A stretch of DNA of 52,982 nt from Teichococcus deserti (lineage in GTDB: Bacteria > Pseudomonadota > Alphaproteobacteria > Acetobacterales > Acetobacteraceae): positions 1 to 52,982 of the forward strand of contig NZ_MLCO01000279.1 of assembly GCF_001982615.1 (NCBI RefSeq), read 5' to 3'. Shown piece by piece: positions 28,956-38,099 of the stretch. The first letter of the stretch is position 1. Every line of letters begins with the position of its first letter. The notes below the pieces were generated by a model. It was given only the letters and a program-made list of their open reading frames with translations. It had not been told where the DNA came from and made no database searches. A program made the translations under genes and the position numbers.

Positions 28956-31148
28956 ATGACCGCGGCGCCGCGCGAGCTGCCGATCACCGGCTATCTCGAC
29001 CGCTTCTCCCGCCGGCCAGGTGATTCCTTCAGTGTGCAGGTGAGCGTGCCCTCCGGCGCCCGCTACCGCGCGCGGCTGCTGCGGGTGATCAGCGGCGATC
29101 CCAACCCGGCCGGTCCCGGGATCCGCTTCGAGGATCTGTCGGGGACATTCGACGCCGAGTTCCCGGGGCGGCACCAGCCGATCCAGCTCGGCTCCTGCGC
29201 CGTCATCCCCTCCGGCCCGCGGCGCGGGCCGGGGCCGGTGACCTGGACGGTGCTGGCCTGGGCCGGCGCGCTGCCCAAGGCGCCGGCGGCGCTGCTCAGC
29301 GAGGCGCAGGGCGGCCGCCGCGTCACCCTGGCGCTGGGGCCGCAGGGGGCGGTGGCGCGGCTGGCGCAGGATGGCGCGGTGCGGGAGGTGGCGACCGGCG
29401 TGCCGGTGGCGGCGCGCGGCTGGTACCGGCTGTGGCTGTCGCTGGATGCCGAGGCGGGCTGCCTCTGGCTCGGCCAGGTGCCGGTGAACCCGGCCTCGGG
29501 CGGCACGGCGGTGCTGCGCGAAGGGCTGCAGGGTTTTCTTCCCGTCTCCGGCGGCGGCGAGTTCCTGCTCGGTGCCGAGCGGGAAGGGGGCGTGCTGGCG
29601 CGCCATTTCACCGGCAAGCTGGAAGACCCCGCGATCGTCGCAGGCACGCGCGAGACCTGGCCGCGCCCGCTGGAGAACCCGGCCCAGCCCCTGGCGCTCT
29701 GGGATTTCGCCGAGAAGATCGCCAGCCAGACGGTGATCGACACCGGCCCCCAGGCCTGCCACGGCCGGCTGCTGAACGTCCCCACCCGCGCCGTGGTCGG
29801 CGCCCGCTGGTCGGGGGAGGAAATGTGCTGGCGCCATGCGCCGCGCGACTATGCCGCCATCCATTTCCACGCCGACGACCTGGGCGATTGCGGCTGGCAA
29901 TCCGACTTCCTGTTCCGCATCCCCGAGGGGCTGAAGAGCGGCGCCTATGCCCTGCGCCTGACCTGCGCCGGCGGCGAGGATTTCTTGCCGTTCTACGTGC
30001 TGCCGCCGCGGGGGGAGAAGCCGCGGGCCAAGGTGGCCTTCCTGGCCTCGACCTTCACCTACCAGGCCTATGCCAATCATTCGCGCGGCAATGCCGATGC
30101 TGCCTATCGCGCCCGCGTCGCCGCCTGGGGCGCCTATCCGCACAACCCCGACGATTTCCCAATCTATGGCCGCTCCACCTACAACCGGCATCCGGACAAT
30201 ACCGGCATCGCCTTCTCCTCGCGGCTGCGGCCGATGCTGACCATGCGGCCCGGCTTCCTGACCTTCAACGACGCGCGGGGATCGGGGCTGCGGCACTATC
30301 CGGCCGACACGCATCTGCTGGCCTGGCTGGAGGCGCAGGGCATCGACTTCGACGTCGTCACCGACGAGGACCTGCATGACGAAGGCGTCGGCTTGGTTGC
30401 GCCCTACAACGTCGTGCTGACCGGCTCGCATCCCGAATACCACACGGCGCAGACGCTGGACGCGCTGGGCGCCTTCACCGCGACGGGCGGCAAGATGGTC
30501 TATCTGGGCGGCAACGGCTTCTACTGGCGCATCGCCTGCGTGCCCGAGCTGCCCGGCATGATCGAGCTGCGCCGCGCCGAAGGCGGCATCCGCGCCTGGG
30601 CCGCCGAGCCGGGCGAATACTACCACCAGCTCGACGGCGCCTATGGCGGGCTGTGGCGGCGCAACCGTCGGCCGCCCCAGGCCCTGGCGGGCGTCGGTTT
30701 CTCGGCGCAGGGGCTGTTCGAGGGCACCTATTACCGCCGCATCGAGGCGGGCCTGACGCCGGAATTCGCCTGGGTCTTCGAGGGCATCACCGAAGAAAAG
30801 ATCGGCGACTACGGCTTGTCCGGCGGCGGCGCCGCGGGCTTCGAGCTCGACCGCGCCGATGCCGCGCTGGGCTCGCCGCCGGGAACGGTGGTGCTGGCGC
30901 GCTCGGTCGAGCCGCCGTCCTCCTTCATCACCGTTCCGGAAGAGCTGCTGTCGCATCTGGCCACCGTGTCCGGCGAGCCGCCGGAGGCGCTGAAGCGCGG
31001 CGAGCTCGCCTATTTCGAGACGCCCGGCGGCGGCGCGGTCTTCGCCGTCGGCTCCATCACCTTCTGCGGCAGCCTGTGGCGCGACGACGGCTTCGACGGG
31101 CCGGTCAGCCGGCTGCTGCTGAACGTGCTGCGGCGCTTCATGGGCTGA
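28956..31148 (+). CDS. N,N-dimethylformamidase large-subunit-type protein
   Basis: A 730-residue protein matching the large (beta) subunit family of N,N-dimethylformamidase. The N-terminal half has a jelly-roll/lectin-like region (GLKSGAYALRL, near residue 325). The C-terminal half has a glutamine-amidotransferase-like fold with LTGSHPEYHTAQTLDALG (about 490-507) and MVYLGGNGFYWR (about 515-526). In the characterised Paracoccus enzyme a mononuclear iron is held by two Tyr and one Glu; HPEY and GFYW supply Tyr residues at equivalent-looking places. No small-subunit gene was found. It heads an operon with a peptide-type importer and an M14 hydrolase, so the true substrate is probably another amide. 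Confidence 0.8.
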   Translation: MTAAPRELPITGYLDRFSRRPGDSFSVQVSVPSGARYRARLLRVISGDPNPAGPGIRFEDLSGTFDAEFPGRHQPIQLGSCAVIPSGPRRGPGPVTWTVLAWAGALPKAPAALLSEAQGGRRVTLALGPQGAVARLAQDGAVREVATGVPVAARGWYRLWLSLDAEAGCLWLGQVPVNPASGGTAVLREGLQGFLPVSGGGEFLLGAEREGGVLARHFTGKLEDPAIVAGTRETWPRPLENPAQPLALWDFAEKIASQTVIDTGPQACHGRLLNVPTRAVVGARWSGEEMCWRHAPRDYAAIHFHADDLGDCGWQSDFLFRIPEGLKSGAYALRLTCAGGEDFLPFYVLPPRGEKPRAKVAFLASTFTYQAYANHSRGNADAAYRARVAAWGAYPHNPDDFPIYGRSTYNRHPDNTGIAFSSRLRPMLTMRPGFLTFNDARGSGLRHYPADTHLLAWLEAQGIDFDVVTDEDLHDEGVGLVAPYNVVLTGSHPEYHTAQTLDALGAFTATGGKMVYLGGNGFYWRIACVPELPGMIELRRAEGGIRAWAAEPGEYYHQLDGAYGGLWRRNRRPPQALAGVGFSAQGLFEGTYYRRIEAGLTPEFAWVFEGITEEKIGDYGLSGGGAAGFELDRADAALGSPPGTVVLARSVEPPSSFITVPEELLSHLATVSGEPPEALKRGELAYFETPGGGAVFAVGSITFCGSLWRDDGFDGPVSRLLLNVLRRFMG

Positions 31149-31240
31149 CACCATGAAATAGTGTTGACGCCGCAACGCCCTGCTTCGAAGCTGTCCCCGA
31201 GGCTTCAAAAGAAACGACGACACAACTGGGGATTCTCGCG

Positions 31241-32839
31241 ATGCAGCGATCCTTGCTGGCGTCCTGTCGCCCTTCGGCCGTCGCGGCCCTGGGCTTGGCC
31301 TTGGCGGCGGGCATCGCCGCGACGCCGGCGGCCGCCGCGCCCTTCCAGTGCCCGCAGCGCGGCGGCGACCTGGTCTTCGGCCAGGAAGCCAATGTCAACA
31401 GCCTGGACCAGATGACGTCCAGCACCATCTCCACCCGCAACATCGCGATGAACATCTACGAATCGCTGGTGACGCGCGACGAGAACAACCGGCCGATCCT
31501 CGAGCTGGCCGAGAAGATGGTCGAATCCGACGACCGTCTGACCTATACCTTCACGCTGCGCAGCGGCGTCACCTTCCACAACGGCAAGGCCCTGACCTCG
31601 GCCGATGTCGCCGCCTCCTTCGACCGCTACAAGCGGATCGGGTTGCAGCGCAGCACGCTCGACAATGTCGACCGCTGGGAGACGCCGGACGCCGCCACCT
31701 TCGTCATCCGCATGAAGGTGGTGCAGCCGACCTTCATCGAGGCGCTGTCCTCCTTCAGCGTGCCGATCGTCATCATCCCTGCCGAGCACAAGGATGATGC
31801 GCCGCAGCAGTTGCGCCCCGTCGGCACCGGCCCCTTCCGCCTGCTGGAGTTCACCCCCGGCGCCCAGGCGCGGCTCGGCCGCTATGACGGCTACAAGCCG
31901 AACACCGCCTATGAGCAGGCGACCGGCTTCGGCGGCTACAAGCTGGCCTGCCTCGACACCGTGACCTTCCGCATCGTCACCGAAGCCTCGGCCCGCGTCG
32001 CCGGCCTCGAGACCGGCGAGCTGCAGGGCGTCGAGGACGTCCCCACCAAGTCCGTCGCGGCGCTGCGCGGCAATCGCAACGTCACCGTGCTGCCGCTGGA
32101 GAACTGGTGGATCCAGATCGCCCTGCCCAACACCGCGACGCCGCCCACCGACAACCTGAACTTCCGCCGCGCGGTGCAGGCGGCGCTGGGCGCCGAGGAC
32201 ATCATGGATGCCGCGACCGACGGCAATTTCCGCCTCAATGTCGGCTTCCAGTTCCCGAACCAGCCGAGCTACACCGATGCCGGCAAGCAGTTCTACAACA
32301 TCAACGACATCGCCGCCGCCCGGCGCTTCCTGGCGCAGTCGCCCTACAAGGGCGAGCCGATCACCATCCTGACCAACCGCGACTATCCGGCGATGTACAA
32401 TGCCGCCCTGGTGATGCAGCAGCAGATGAAGGCCGCCGGCATCAACGCGCAGCTGCGCGTGGTGGACTGGCCGACCTCGGTGCAGATGTCGCAGCAGGTC
32501 AACAGCAACGAATGGCATTTCTTCCATTCCGGCTGGGGCACGCAGCCGGCGCTGGGGGCGCTTGCCACCATGCAGTTCCTGGCCTCGCCCGGCGCCAACT
32601 ACCGCCCGCGCGACGACAAGGGCGACCCGGATGTCGAGGCCGCCTGGAACGACATGAACACCAAGCCGACGGAAGCCGAGCGCAACGCCGCCTTCGCCCG
32701 CATGCAGCAGCTGGTGATGGAGCGGGCGCTGGCCTATCCCTTCGGCTCGCTGACCAAGGTGCAGGCGACGCGGGCCAATGTGAAAGGCTTCCGCCCGTTC
32801 CGCATCCCGCGCTTCGCCAATGTCTGGATGGAACGGTGA
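31241..32839 (+). CDS. ABC solute-binding protein, family 5 (second importer)
   Basis: A 532-residue binding protein with a Sec-type leader (ending AAAAAP-like TPAAAAP near residue 30), unlike the Tat leaders of the three paralogues at 4-10 kb. Family 5 markers are NIYESLVTRDE, VTFHNGKALTSADV, PVGTGPFRL and LNFRRAVQAAL. Two Cys (FQCPQ and KLACLD) may form a disulfide. It delivers substrate to the permeases that follow, and the location behind the amidase-type gene suggests that both act on the same compound or its product. Confidence 0.9.
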   Translation: MQRSLLASCRPSAVAALGLALAAGIAATPAAAAPFQCPQRGGDLVFGQEANVNSLDQMTSSTISTRNIAMNIYESLVTRDENNRPILELAEKMVESDDRLTYTFTLRSGVTFHNGKALTSADVAASFDRYKRIGLQRSTLDNVDRWETPDAATFVIRMKVVQPTFIEALSSFSVPIVIIPAEHKDDAPQQLRPVGTGPFRLLEFTPGAQARLGRYDGYKPNTAYEQATGFGGYKLACLDTVTFRIVTEASARVAGLETGELQGVEDVPTKSVAALRGNRNVTVLPLENWWIQIALPNTATPPTDNLNFRRAVQAALGAEDIMDAATDGNFRLNVGFQFPNQPSYTDAGKQFYNINDIAAARRFLAQSPYKGEPITILTNRDYPAMYNAALVMQQQMKAAGINAQLRVVDWPTSVQMSQQVNSNEWHFFHSGWGTQPALGALATMQFLASPGANYRPRDDKGDPDVEAAWNDMNTKPTEAERNAAFARMQQLVMERALAYPFGSLTKVQATRANVKGFRPFRIPRFANVWMER

Positions 32840-32863
32840 GGGGGTGGCTGCCGGATTAGCGCC

Positions 32864-33808
32864 ATGATGGGCGTCGCCCTGCGGCGGCTGGCCAGCGCCC
32901 TGCCGGTGCTGCTGCTGGTCAGCCTGATCACCTTCGGCATGATGCGGCTGATCCCGGGCGATCCGGCGGCCGCCATCGCCGGCCTCTCCGCCACGCCGCA
33001 GCAGGTGGCGCAGATCCGCGCCGATCTGGGCCTCGACCAGCCTTTCCTGCAGCAGCTCGTCCATTGGTATGGCGGGCTGCTGCAGGGCGACCTGGGGCGC
33101 TCGATCCTGATGGGGCGCGGCGTCTTCGCCGTCACCATGGAGCGCCTGCCGGTCACCCTCGGCCTCTCCGCCTATGCGCTGGTGCTGACCCTGCTGATCG
33201 GGCTGCTCTGCGGCATCGCGGCGGCGCTGAAGCAGAACACCATCATCGACCAGCTGGCCATGGTCTTCGCCATGATCGGCATCTCGGTGCCGAGCTTCTT
33301 CCTGGGCCTGGTGATGATCATCGTCTTCGCGGTGCATCTCGGCTGGCTGCCGACCGGCGGCTATGTGCCCTTCGCCCAGGATCCCTGGGGATGGTTCCGC
33401 AGCGTCACCATGCCGGCGATCTCGCTGGCGCTGCTGCAGGCCGGGCTGCTGGCGCGCATCACCCGCTCCACCATGCTGGAGGTGATGCGCCAGGACTATA
33501 TCCGCACCGCCCGCGCCAAGGGCCTGCCCTACCACCAGGTGGTCTTCCGCCATGCCCTGGCGAATGCGCTGATCCCGATCACCACCGTGGTCGGCATCAT
33601 CATCAGCCTGCTGCTGTCGGGCGCGGTGGTGACCGAGGCGCTGTTCTCCATCCCCGGCATCGGCCAGCTGCTGACCCAGGCGGTGCTGAACCGCGACTAT
33701 CCGATGGTGCAGGGCGGGCTGCTGCTGGTCACTGGCTTCCTCGTCCTCGTCAATATCGGCATCGACCTGCTCTATGCCGTGCTGGATCCGCGGGTGCGCT
33801 ATGAGTGA
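32864..33808 (+). CDS. ABC peptide-type permease, DppB family (second importer)
   Basis: A 314-residue permease with the usual DppB start (LRRLASALPVLLLVSLITFGMMRLIPGDPA split over the first helix) and an EAA-type loop reading DYIRTARAKG. About six membrane helices are present. Two consecutive ATG codons open the gene; the first is used here. Its stop lies inside the next gene's start region, giving an 8-base overlap. Confidence 0.92.
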   Translation: MMGVALRRLASALPVLLLVSLITFGMMRLIPGDPAAAIAGLSATPQQVAQIRADLGLDQPFLQQLVHWYGGLLQGDLGRSILMGRGVFAVTMERLPVTLGLSAYALVLTLLIGLLCGIAAALKQNTIIDQLAMVFAMIGISVPSFFLGLVMIIVFAVHLGWLPTGGYVPFAQDPWGWFRSVTMPAISLALLQAGLLARITRSTMLEVMRQDYIRTARAKGLPYHQVVFRHALANALIPITTVVGIIISLLLSGAVVTEALFSIPGIGQLLTQAVLNRDYPMVQGGLLLVTGFLVLVNIGIDLLYAVLDPRVRYE

Positions 33809-34703
33809 GGTCCTTCCCCTGGCCGCGGCGCCCGAGGCGGTGGAACGCGCGCCGAAGCGCCGCCACCCGGCGCTGGCCGCGCTGCGCCGGCTGTTCAGGC
33901 ACCGGCTGTTCCTGACCGGGCTGTTCCTGTTCGGCATCATCGCCTTCCTGGCGGCCGCGGCGCCCTGGATCACCACGGCCGACCCGAACCGCCTGTCGAT
34001 GCGCAACAAGTTCCTGCCGCCCGGCGGCGACTATATCCTGGGCACCGACAATTTCGGCCGCAGCCTGTGGTCGCGCGTGGTCTGGGGCGCGCAGCTGTCG
34101 GTGATCATCGGCATTTCGGTGGTGGCGCTGAACGCCGTCTTCGGCACGCTGATCGGCGCGCTGGCCGGCTATTTCCGCCGCGTCGACAATGTGCTGATGC
34201 GCATCAACGACGCGCTGATGGCCTTCCCGGCCATCCTGCTGGCGATCGGCGTCACGGCGATGCTCGGGCCGTCGACGATGAACGTCATCCTGGCGCTGGG
34301 CATCGTCTATGTGCCGCGCACGGCGCGCATCGTCCGCGCCTCGGTCATTGTCCTGCGCGAGATGGAATACGTCCAGGCCGCGGTCGCCGCCGGGGCCGGC
34401 CACTGGCGCATCCTGCGGCACCATATCCTGCCCAATGCCATGGCGCCGATGATCGTCCAGCTGTCGTTCCTGTTCGCCTACGCCGTGCTGTCCGAGGCGA
34501 CGCTGTCCTTCCTCGGTCTCGGCGCGGTGCCGCCGACGCCGACCTGGGGCAATATCATGGCCGAGGGCCGCGACTTCATGCGCGACGCGCCCTGGATCAT
34601 CGCCATCCCCGGCGTCGCCCTGATGCTGACCGTGCTCGGCCTCAACATGCTGGGCGACGGTCTGCGCGACGTGCTCGACCCGCGGCTGAGGATCCAGCAA
34701 TGA
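33801..34703 (+). CDS. ABC peptide-type permease, DppC family (second importer)
   Basis: A 300-residue DppC-type protein: a short cytoplasmic tail rich in Arg and Pro, a helix LFLTGLFLFGIIAFLAA, the marker LGTDNFGRSLWSRVVWG, and the C-terminal LRDVLDPRLR. The ATG at 33801 sits within the end of the DppB-type gene (ATGAGTGA), indicating coupled translation. It makes the membrane channel together with that protein. Confidence 0.92.
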   Translation: MSEVLPLAAAPEAVERAPKRRHPALAALRRLFRHRLFLTGLFLFGIIAFLAAAAPWITTADPNRLSMRNKFLPPGGDYILGTDNFGRSLWSRVVWGAQLSVIIGISVVALNAVFGTLIGALAGYFRRVDNVLMRINDALMAFPAILLAIGVTAMLGPSTMNVILALGIVYVPRTARIVRASVIVLREMEYVQAAVAAGAGHWRILRHHILPNAMAPMIVQLSFLFAYAVLSEATLSFLGLGAVPPTPTWGNIMAEGRDFMRDAPWIIAIPGVALMLTVLGLNMLGDGLRDVLDPRLRIQQ

Positions 34704-35692
34704 GCCTGCTCGAGATCCGCAACCTCACCACCGCCTTCGGCACCGAAAGCGGCCAGGTCACCGCCATCGAGGATATTTCTTTCGGTATCGAGCCAGGGGA
34801 AATCCTGGGGATCGTCGGGGAGTCCGGCAGCGGGAAAAGCGTCACGGCGCTGACGGTGATGGGGCTGCTGCCGCGGCCACCCGCAAAGATCCTGTCGGGC
34901 TCGGTGATGTTCGACGGGCAGGATCTAACAAAACTGTCCGAGCGGCAGCTGCAGAAGATCAGGGGCCCGGGGATCGCCATGATCTTCCAGGAGCCGATGA
35001 CCTCGCTCAACCCGGTCTTCCGCATCGGCGAGCAGATCATGGAGACCATCCGCGCGCATGAGCGCCTGTCGCCGCGGGCCCTGCGCGACCGCGCCGTGCA
35101 GCTGCTGGCCAAGGTCGGCATCCCGTCGCCGGAGCGGCGGATGGACGACTATCCGCACCAGCTCTCCGGCGGCCAGCGGCAGCGCGTGATGATCGCGATC
35201 GCCTTGGCCTGCAACCCGCGCCTGCTGATCGCCGACGAGCCCACCACCGCGCTCGACGTCACCATCCAGGCGCAGATCCTCGACCTGCTGATGGACCTGC
35301 GCGACGAGCTCGGCATGGCCATCATGATCATCACCCACAACATGGGCGTGGTCGCCGAGACCGCCGACCGCGTGCTCGTCATGTATGCCGGCCGCATCGT
35401 CGAGCAGTCGCCGGTCGAGCGCCTGTTCGACGCGCCGCTGCATCCCTATACCCGCGGCCTGCTCGACTGCGTCCCCTCGCTGGAGCATGACCGGCCGCGC
35501 CTGGTCGCCATCCCGGGCAGCCTGCCGGAGCCGGCGCGCCGCCCCTCCGGCTGCCGCTTCCGCCCGCGCTGCGCCCATGCCGCGCCGGCCTGCGCCGAGA
35601 CCCTGCCCATCCTCGCCGAGCGCGCGCCGGCCCATGCCGCCGCCTGCATCCGCCTGCCGGAGATCGCCGCCGCCATGGCCGAGCCCGCATGA
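34700..35692 (+). CDS. ABC peptide-type importer ATPase, DppD family (second importer)
   Basis: A 330-residue ATPase. Walker A is GESGSGKSV, the signature LSGGQRQR, and Walker [13 protein letters not shown]. The oligopeptide C-terminal extension includes [10 protein letters not shown] with paired Cys residues, a possible iron-sulfur site. ATGA overlaps join it to both neighbours. Its early region (34760-34940) uses a few more A/T-ending codons than the surrounding genes, a mild oddity with no obvious meaning. Confidence 0.92.
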   Translation: MSLLEIRNLTTAFGTESGQVTAIEDISFGIEPGEILGIVGESGSGKSVTALTVMGLLPRPPAKILSGSVMFDGQDLTKLSERQLQKIRGPGIAMIFQEPMTSLNPVFRIGEQIMETIRAHERLSPRALRDRAVQLLAKVGIPSPERRMDDYPHQLSGGQRQRVMIAIALACNPRLLIADEPTTALDVTIQAQILDLLMDLRDELGMAIMIITHNMGVVAETADRVLVMYAGRIVEQSPVERLFDAPLHPYTRGLLDCVPSLEHDRPRLVAIPGSLPEPARRPSGCRFRPRCAHAAPACAETLPILAERAPAHAAACIRLPEIAAAMAEPA

Positions 35693-36687
35693 ACCGCCCG
35701 CTGGTCGAGGCGACCGCCCTGTCCAAGCATTTCCATGTCGGCCCTGCCGGCTGGTTCGGCCGCCGCATCGGCGGCGCCGTGCTGCGCGCGGTGGACGATG
35801 TCTCCCTGCGCATCATGCCAGGGGAGACGCTGGGCCTGGTCGGCGAGTCCGGCTGCGGCAAGTCGACGCTCGGCCGGCTGCTGATCCGCCTGCTGGAGGC
35901 CAGCGACGGCCATGTCCTGTTCGACGGCGCCGACATCACCGGCCTGGCGCCGAAGCAGCTGCGCGAGACCCGCCGCGGCATGCAGATCGTCTTCCAGGAC
36001 CCATATGGCGCGCTGAACCCGCGCATGACGGTGGAAGACATCGTCATGGAGCCGCTGGTCATCCATGGCGCCAAACCCGACGCCGCCGCACGCGACAAGG
36101 TGGCGGCGATGCTGGAACGCGTGGGTCTCTCCGCCCGCGCCGCCTCGCGCTTCCCGCATGAATTCTCCGGTGGCCAGCGCCAGCGCATCGGCATCGCCCG
36201 CGCGCTGATCCTGCGCCCGCGCTTCATCGTCTGCGACGAGGCGGTCTCGGCGCTCGACGTCTCGGTGCAGGCGCAGATCGTCAACCTGCTGCAGGACCTG
36301 CAGCAGGAGATGGGGCTGACCTACCTGTTCATCGCGCATGACCTGTCGGTGGTGCGCCACATCTCCGACCGCGTCGCCGTGATGTATCTCGGCCGCATCG
36401 TCGAGCTGGCGCGGAAGGAAGAGCTCTACGCCGCGCCGCTGCATCCCTATACCCAGGCGCTGCTGGCCGCCGTCCCCGCGCCGCATCCGGCCGGGCGCGC
36501 CGCCCGCCGCGCCGCCCGGCTGCGCGTCGCCGGCGACATGCCCAGCGCCATCAACCCGCCGCCCGGCTGCCGCTTCCACACCCGCTGCCCGCACGCCATG
36601 GCGATCTGCCGCGAGGTCGCGCCGCCGCTGGCCGAGACCGCGCCAGGCCATCTCGCCGCCTGCCACCTGCTGACCAAGACCCACTGA
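35689..36687 (+). CDS. ABC peptide-type importer ATPase, DppF family (second importer)
   Basis: A 332-residue ATPase with Walker [10 protein letters not shown], signature FSGGQRQR, the DppF-type Walker [13 protein letters not shown] and the [10 protein letters not shown] extension. It completes the second BCDF set. The M14 hydrolase gene begins 19 bases after its stop, with no terminator between, so importer and hydrolase probably share a transcript. Confidence 0.92.
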   Translation: MNRPLVEATALSKHFHVGPAGWFGRRIGGAVLRAVDDVSLRIMPGETLGLVGESGCGKSTLGRLLIRLLEASDGHVLFDGADITGLAPKQLRETRRGMQIVFQDPYGALNPRMTVEDIVMEPLVIHGAKPDAAARDKVAAMLERVGLSARAASRFPHEFSGGQRQRIGIARALILRPRFIVCDEAVSALDVSVQAQIVNLLQDLQQEMGLTYLFIAHDLSVVRHISDRVAVMYLGRIVELARKEELYAAPLHPYTQALLAAVPAPHPAGRAARRAARLRVAGDMPSAINPPPGCRFHTRCPHAMAICREVAPPLAETAPGHLAACHLLTKTH

Positions 36688-36706
36688 ACGCCGGAGCCAA
36701 GCTGCG

Positions 36707-37726
36707 ATGCCTGAACCCCGCAAAAGCCGCATCCTCTGCGATGTGGATTTCGACCGCGATGGCGCCCAGCACGGCTTCCTGCGGCTGTTCCATTCCAGCC
36801 ACGCCTCGGCCTATGGCTTCCTGCCGATCCCGATCGTCGTCATCCGCAACGGCGAGGGCCCGACCGCGCTCTTCGTCTCCGGCAACCACGGCGACGAATA
36901 CGAAGGCCAGGTGGCACTGGCCAACCTGGTCAAGCGCCTGACGCCGGAGGCCATCAAGGGCCGCGTCATCATCCTGCCGACGGCCAACTTCCCCGCCGCC
37001 ATGGCCGGCAACCGCGTCTCGCCGATCGACAACCTCAACCTGAACCGCATTTTCCCCGGCGATCCTGATGGCTCGGTCACCCAGCAGATCGCCTATTTCA
37101 TCGCGACCGAGCTGATCCCGCGCGCCGACCTGATCTGCGACCTGCATTCCGGCGGCTCCTCGCTGCTCTACGTGCCCTGCGTGCTGACCAGCCAGGTGCC
37201 CGACCGGGCGCTCTACGCGAAGCACATGGCGGCGCTGCGGGCCTTCGGCGCGCCGCTGGCCTATGTGCAGGGCCGCGCCCAGGGGCAGGGCGGCAACCAG
37301 ACGCTCGGCGGCTATGCCGAGACGCTCGGCATCCCGACGCTGGGCAGCGAGCTCGGCGGCGGCGGCTGCGTCACCCCGGCCGGGCTGCGCATCGCCGAGC
37401 GCGGCGTGAACAACCTGCTGGTCCATCTCGGCATCCTGCCCGAGAGCGAGCGCCTAGAGGGCGAGGCCACCGAGGTCTTCGGCCTCGCCGGCCAGGACCA
37501 CTTCGTCTACACGCCCGAGGCCGGCGTCTTCGAGCCGCTGGTCGAGCTTGGCGACCGCGTGAAGGCCGGACAGCCGGCAGCGCGGATCCATTTCCCGGAG
37601 ACGCCCTGGGCGCCCTTCGTCGAATGCACCTTCGCCAATGACGGCTTCGTCCTGTGCAAGCGCCAGCCGGGGCGGACGGTGCGGGGGGATTGCCTGTTCG
37701 TTTTGGGCGGCGCGTTCCAGGAATAG
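36707..37726 (+). CDS. Succinylglutamate desuccinylase/aspartoacylase family (M14) deacylase
   Basis: A 339-residue zinc hydrolase. Ligands are visible in GNHGDEYEG (His and Glu) and DLHSGG (His). The catalytic Glu is probably in the LGSELGGGG segment. The C-terminal beta domain (HFVYTPEAGVFEP) is as in AstE, aspartoacylase and the N-acetyl-diaminobutyrate deacetylase DoeB. These enzymes remove an acyl group from an N-acyl amino acid. As last gene of the amidase/importer operon it probably removes an acyl or amide group from the imported molecule. A palindromic terminator (37739-37760) follows 12 bases later. Confidence 0.85.
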   Translation: MPEPRKSRILCDVDFDRDGAQHGFLRLFHSSHASAYGFLPIPIVVIRNGEGPTALFVSGNHGDEYEGQVALANLVKRLTPEAIKGRVIILPTANFPAAMAGNRVSPIDNLNLNRIFPGDPDGSVTQQIAYFIATELIPRADLICDLHSGGSSLLYVPCVLTSQVPDRALYAKHMAALRAFGAPLAYVQGRAQGQGGNQTLGGYAETLGIPTLGSELGGGGCVTPAGLRIAERGVNNLLVHLGILPESERLEGEATEVFGLAGQDHFVYTPEAGVFEPLVELGDRVKAGQPAARIHFPETPWAPFVECTFANDGFVLCKRQPGRTVRGDCLFVLGGAFQE

Positions 37727-37738
37727 GGCAGGGGTAGG

Positions 37739-37960
37739 CCAGGGGAATGAATTCCCCTGGATTTTTCTGTTCATCGGCCGTCACGAGACCAGCGCCATAC
37801 CGCAGGCCACACCAGGGCAGCGCGGCGGGACGCCATCAGACAAGAACGGCGCCACCCCAAAGGTCGTGCTGCGGATTGGCCGTTTCACGTCCTGTCTCCA
37901 CGTGGACACGGCAGTCACCGCAGAAAGAAGAAGGGGGTTCGGGGGAATTCATTCCCCCGA
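37739..37960 (+). repeat. Dispersed non-coding element, copy 1, palindrome-bounded
   Basis: It starts with CCAGGGGAAT-GA-ATTCCCCTGG (37739-37760), followed by ATTTTT, and ends with TCGGGGGAAT-TC-ATTCCCCCGA (37939-37960). Inside are GGCGGGACGC (37823-37832), AAGGTCGTGCTG and the block CACGTGGACACGGCAGTC (37899-37916). The same order, inverted, recurs at 48106-48334. It codes for no convincing protein. The left palindrome plus T run can terminate the M14 hydrolase transcript. It is either a MITE-like mobile repeat or a structured transcript element. Confidence 0.8.
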
Positions 37961-37983
37961 GCTTATTCTGTCTTCTCTTTTAT

Positions 37984-38001
37984 CTGTCACACCCCCGTCA
38001 T
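37984..38001 (+). promoter_or_regulatory. Pho box upstream of the plcP-like gene
   Basis: Reads CTGTCAC-ACCC-CCGTCAT: two seven-base direct repeats with an 11-base period, close to the PhoB consensus CTGTCAT-N4-CTGTCAT. It lies 98 bases before the ATG of the PlcP-like gene and just beyond the repeat element. This suggests phosphate-starvation induction of that gene and the following glycosyltransferase. Confidence 0.65.
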
Positions 38002-38099
38002 GGCGACGTCGCGAAGCTCCGATAAGGCCTCCCCTCGGATGCAACGCTCAGGCCACCGGTCGCGGACTCGGATCCTGGGCACAGCCGAGGGAAGCCGGA

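Noticed and set aside
31182-31191. GCTTCGAAGC palindrome upstream of the second importer binding protein
   Set aside because: Short and of a kind expected by chance; no clear promoter geometry around it.
28317-34009. Long minus-strand open frames opposite the amidase-type and binding-protein genes
   Set aside because: His/Asp/Gly/Arg-rich shadow translations with no motifs. The plus-strand frames carry clear family signatures and operon overlaps.
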